A stretch of DNA of 64,000 nucleotides from Couchioplanes azureus (GTDB lineage Bacteria; Actinomycetota; Actinomycetes; Mycobacteriales; Micromonosporaceae). The notes below the pieces were generated by a model. That model did not search any database. It was not told the DNA's origin and worked only from the letters and a program-made list of their open reading frames with translations. This document shows positions 61,442-64,000 of the stretch, one piece after another. The stretch covers positions 44,365 through 108,364 of the forward strand of contig NZ_BMQY01000008.1 in the NCBI RefSeq assembly GCF_014648355.1, written 5' to 3'. The translations under genes were made by a program, and so were the position numbers. How positions within the stretch are numbered: the stretch's first letter is position 1; every line of letters starts with the position of its first letter.

Positions 61442-61807
61442 ATGCATCCCCCACCCACCCGGCTCGCCTGGCTGGGCCTCACCCCGGAACCGGAGCGCGA
61501 GCTGCCCGCGGCCGTCGCGGTGCTGCACGCCGGCTCGGCGGCCACGGAGCGGTCCCGGATCGAGCGGCTGCTGCTGCGCGGCACGCAGCGCGCCTGGTTG
61601 CGCTACCTCGACGAGGTGACCCGGATGGTCGTGGCCGCCGCGGAGGCGAGCGACCCGCGGCGGCGCGACAGCGCCCGGCACGTCGCCGCCGTCGTGCTGG
61701 AGCACCACCGGATGCTCATCGGGCTGCCCGGCCCGGCGTACGACCGGACCGCCGCGCAGCGCGAGGCACTGCAGGCGGCGCTGGACAAGCTGGGCGGTGC
61801 GCCGTGA
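61442..61807 (+). CDS. Small protein of unknown function in the catabolic locus
   Basis: A 121-residue, mostly helical protein with many Arg, Ala and Leu and no signal or membrane segment. A central stretch reads RSRIERLLLRGTQRAWLRYLDEVTRMV. I recognise no family. The ATG has no ribosome site, but a TAGTGT hexamer seven bases before it indicates a leaderless transcript. Its end overlaps the NuoF-like gene by four bases, so it is co-translated with the electron-transfer proteins; it may be an accessory or assembly factor for them. It is the first gene of the rightward operon. Confidence 0.75.
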   Translation: MHPPPTRLAWLGLTPEPERELPAAVAVLHAGSAATERSRIERLLLRGTQRAWLRYLDEVTRMVVAAAEASDPRRRDSARHVAAVVLEHHRMLIGLPGPAYDRTAAQREALQAALDKLGGAP

Positions 61808-63048
61808 CCGAGCCGTCGATCCTGGTGGGCGGCACCGGGCACCTGCTCGGGCCGGAGCCGTACGCGGTGGAGAACCTCGCCACGTACCGCGCCCGGGGCG
61901 GCTACCGCACCGGACCGTCCCCTGAGGAACTGCTCGGTCTGGTCGACGCGGCGGGACTGCTCGGCCGCGGCGGCGCGGCGTTCCCGCTCGCGGTGAAGCT
62001 GCGCGCGGTGCGCGAGCGGCCCGGGCCCCGGGTGGTGGTGGCCAACGGCGCCGAGGGCGAGCCCGGCTCGGTCAAGGACCGGCACCTCATGCGCGCCCGC
62101 CCGCACCTGGTGCTGGACGGGCTGCGCCGCGCCTGCGAGGTCACCGGCGCCGGCGCCGGCCACCTCTACGTCGCCGACCCGGTCGCGGCCGGGCGGCTGC
62201 GGGCGGCCCTGGCCGCGGCGCCGCCGCCGGTGCCGATCGCGGTCACCGGGGCGCCGGCGGCCTACGTGGCGGGTGAGGAGAGCGCCGCCGTCCGCTTCCT
62301 CGGCGGCGGGCCGGCACTGCCCACGGCCAAGCCGCCGCGGGTGTTCGAGCACGGCGTGGGCGGCGCGCCCACGCTGGTGGCCAACGTCGAGACCCTCGCA
62401 CACCTGGCCCTGCTGGCCGCCGGCCGGCCGGCGGCCGGCGACCTGCTGATCACCGTCGCCGGCGCCGGCCACCCGCCGCTGCTGGCCGAGGTGCCGCTCG
62501 GCACCCCGCTGCGCACGCTGTTCCCCCGGTCCGCGGCGGTGTCCGGCGCGCTGGTCGGCGGCCTGTTCGGCGGCCTGCTCGATGCGGGCGTGCTGGACCT
62601 GCCGCTCACCCCGCAGGCGTACGCGGCGGCCGGCGGCGCGCTCGGCTGCGGCGCGATCCGGCTGCTCGGCCCGGACGACTGCCCGGTCGCCGTGGCCGCC
62701 GAGGCGGTGGGCCACCTCGCCGCGCAGAGCGCCCGGCAGTGCGGCGTCTGCGTCTCCGGTACGCGCGGCCTGGCCGGCGCGCTGACCGCCCTCGCCACCG
62801 GCCCGGACCCCGCCGCGGGCCGGCTGGCCGACCTGAGCCGGTGGAGCGCGAGCCTGCCCGGCCGGGGCGCGTGCGGGCTGCTCGACGCCGCCGCCCGCGT
62901 CGCCGGATCGCTGGTGCGCGTCCACGGCGCTCTGGCCGAGCGGCACGCCGAGCGCCCCTGTCCCGCCTGCCACGCCCGTCCCCCGGCCGCCGGTGACCGC
63001 CTGCTGGTGCCGCCCACCGAGCCGTACCTCCCCGAAGGAGCACGATGA
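61804..63048 (+). CDS. NuoF-like flavoprotein oxidoreductase
   Basis: This 414-residue protein resembles the NADH-binding subunit of respiratory complex I (NuoF) and related electron-bifurcating or formate-dehydrogenase subunits. LLGRGGAAFPLAVK near residue 54 and NGAEGEPGSVKDRHLM near residue 80 form the FMN/NADH site, YVAGEESAAVRFL the next conserved block, and an SLBB-like region follows. The C-terminal iron-sulfur region has CGVC, CG and later C-x2-C motifs (RPCPACHARP), differing from the complex I pattern. It should take electrons from NAD(P)H and pass them to the ferredoxin encoded next to it. Overlaps on both sides are four bases. Confidence 0.85.
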   Translation: MTEPSILVGGTGHLLGPEPYAVENLATYRARGGYRTGPSPEELLGLVDAAGLLGRGGAAFPLAVKLRAVRERPGPRVVVANGAEGEPGSVKDRHLMRARPHLVLDGLRRACEVTGAGAGHLYVADPVAAGRLRAALAAAPPPVPIAVTGAPAAYVAGEESAAVRFLGGGPALPTAKPPRVFEHGVGGAPTLVANVETLAHLALLAAGRPAAGDLLITVAGAGHPPLLAEVPLGTPLRTLFPRSAAVSGALVGGLFGGLLDAGVLDLPLTPQAYAAAGGALGCGAIRLLGPDDCPVAVAAEAVGHLAAQSARQCGVCVSGTRGLAGALTALATGPDPAAGRLADLSRWSASLPGRGACGLLDAAARVAGSLVRVHGALAERHAERPCPACHARPPAAGDRLLVPPTEPYLPEGAR

Positions 63049-63239
63049 GACTTCACCTGGATCCGACCTCCTGCCAGGCCTACGGCCTGTGCCACGAGGA
63101 GGCGCCGAACCTCGTCGACCTCGACGAATGGGGCTACGCCCAGCCGCGCGGCACCGACGTGCCACCCGGCGAGCAGGCCGCCGCCGAGGCGGCCGTACGC
63201 GCCTGCCCGAACGCGGCGCTACGGCTGGCGCAGCGGTGA
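63045..63239 (+). CDS. Three-cysteine (3Fe-4S type) ferredoxin
   Basis: A 64-residue ferredoxin opening MRLHLDPTSCQAYGLC, with cluster cysteines Cys10, Cys16 and Cys54 (in ACPNAAL). This spacing fits the 3Fe-4S ferredoxins that actinobacteria usually pair with cytochromes P450. Here no P450 is present; the Rieske oxygenase across the promoter is the likely acceptor, with the NuoF-like protein as donor. It overlaps the flavoprotein gene by four bases (ATGA) and its stop overlaps the next start. Confidence 0.9.
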   Translation: MRLHLDPTSCQAYGLCHEEAPNLVDLDEWGYAQPRGTDVPPGEQAAAEAAVRACPNAALRLAQR

Positions 63240-64000
63240 GCCGCGATCTGCGGGCGCTGTTCGACCCGGCCTCGGTCGCCATCGTCGGCGCCAGCGACGA
63301 CCCGGCGAAGTGGGGCAACGCGGTGGCCCGCCAGGCGCTGCGGGCCGGCGGGCGGCGCCCGGTCCACCTGGTCAACCGCCGGGGCGGCACGATCCTCGGC
63401 CGGCGGGCGGCGACCAGCGTCGCCGGGCTGGGCGAGCCGGTCGAGCTGGTGGTCGTCGCCGTGCCGGCCGCGTCGTTCGAGGCCGCCGTGGACGACGCCC
63501 TGGCCGCCGGCGCCCGCGCGATCGTCGGGATCACCGCGGGCTTCGCCGAGACCGGTGCGGCCGGGCGCCAGCGGCAGGAGGCCGTCGTCGCGCGGTGCCG
63601 CGCCGCGGGGGCACTGCTCGTCGGCCCCAACTGCCTCGGGCTGGTGGACAACACGACCGAGGTCTACCTGTCCTCGGACCGGTTCGGTCCCGGCGGCGTC
63701 GCCCTGCTGTCGCAGAGCGGCAACCTCGCCCTGGAGCTGCAGCTGCGGCTCGACCGCCACGGCCTGGGCTTCTCCCGCTTCGTCTCGTTCGGCAACCAGG
63801 CCGACGTCACCCTCGTCGACCTGGTCGCCGACTGCGCCGCGCACCCGGCGACCGGCGCCGTCGCCGTGTACGCCGAGGACTTCGGCGACGGGCGGGCCTT
63901 CGCGTCGGCGGCGGGCCGCACCGGCAAGCCGGTCGTGCTGCTCCACGCCGGCGGCGGCGAGGCGTCGGCCCGGGGCGCCCGCTCGCACACCGGCGCGCTG
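63236..64000 (+). CDS. Acyl-CoA synthetase (ADP-forming) family protein, partial
   Basis: The frame starts with the GTG at 63236, overlapping the ferredoxin stop, and stays open to the window edge (255 codons seen). The N-terminus reads LFDPASVAIVGASDDPAKWG, the CoA-binding Rossmann motif of acetate--CoA ligase (ADP-forming) and its relatives. LVGPNCLGLV and ALLSQSGNLA, the succinyl-CoA-ligase-like segment, follow. Family members make acyl-CoA from an acid, ATP and CoA, or act as protein acetyltransferases (Pat) when fused to a GNAT domain. In this locus, activation of the pathway's acid product is the natural reading. The C-terminal half is outside the window. Confidence 0.88.
   Translation, partial: MSRDLRALFDPASVAIVGASDDPAKWGNAVARQALRAGGRRPVHLVNRRGGTILGRRAATSVAGLGEPVELVVVAVPAASFEAAVDDALAAGARAIVGITAGFAETGAAGRQRQEAVVARCRAAGALLVGPNCLGLVDNTTEVYLSSDRFGPGGVALLSQSGNLALELQLRLDRHGLGFSRFVSFGNQADVTLVDLVADCAAHPATGAVAVYAEDFGDGRAFASAAGRTGKPVVLLHAGGGEASARGARSHTGAL

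Overview
The window is very GC-rich, with strong third-position G+C bias, many GTG starts and several apparently leaderless promoters. It also carries an AfsR/SARP regulator, a LigD-type polymerase, a MauE-type redox protein and a chemotaxis receptor. Together these point to an actinobacterium, most likely a motile-spore member of the Micromonosporaceae (Actinoplanes-like). The genus is inference. I saw no rRNA, tRNA, CRISPR array, transposase or phage gene. Long ORFs opposite the real genes are artefacts of composition.

Layout. 1-9.7 kb is mixed accessory metabolism: a DUF4396 membrane protein behind a CsoR-like palindrome, a ChrA chromate transporter, a membrane GGDEF/EAL protein, a GlxA-type regulator divergent from a cupin, an FAD/Rieske oxidoreductase, an orphan NarL-type histidine kinase and a flavin-pocket protein. 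9.8-13.9 kb holds an OafA-like acyltransferase, small hydrophilic proteins, a DUF4383 membrane protein and a LigD polymerase domain. A 1,082-residue SARP/NB-ARC/TPR regulator follows (13.96-17.2 kb).

17.2-20.9 kb is the most interesting locus: a minus-strand operon of a 67-residue cysteine-rich peptide, a membrane-anchored thioredoxin (CGPC), a fused ABC exporter, a small signal peptidase I and a MauE-like membrane redox protein. Two hairpins separate the peptide gene from the export and redox genes. It looks like a dedicated production line for a secreted disulfide-bonded peptide. Next come an ALF-repeat/double-RICIN secreted protein, a 1,741-residue kinase-STAND-GAF-GGDEF fusion, a DUF3455 secreted protein, an LPVTG-anchored wall protein, a secreted CocE-type hydrolase and a zinc alcohol dehydrogenase pair.

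34.6-40.9 kb is a second distinctive operon. A single-chain adenylation / carrier / membrane-acyltransferase protein leads into an FbpABC-type ferric-iron transporter, behind a DtxR/IdeR-like box. 41-46 kb is signalling: a histidine kinase whose 3' end is joined out of frame to a receiver domain lacking its start, a MarR regulator and a chemotaxis receptor. 45.9-49.4 kb is an operon of an old-yellow-enzyme-type reductase, a crotonase and a PadR regulator behind a 32-bp palindrome. 49.5-52.9 kb has two lipoproteins, an alpha/beta hydrolase and a fragment of elongation factor Tu.

52.9-64 kb is a divergent catabolic locus. Leftward: Rieske oxygenase, TetR regulator, PotDBCA-type ABC importer, flavin amine oxidase and aldehyde dehydrogenase. 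Rightward: a small unknown protein, a NuoF-like flavoprotein, a three-cysteine ferredoxin and an ADP-forming acyl-CoA synthetase cut by the window edge. Two related operator-like sites lie between the arms. The set suggests import, N-dealkylation or hydroxylation, amine oxidation, aldehyde oxidation and CoA activation of a nitrogenous substrate. The substrate is not determinable from sequence.
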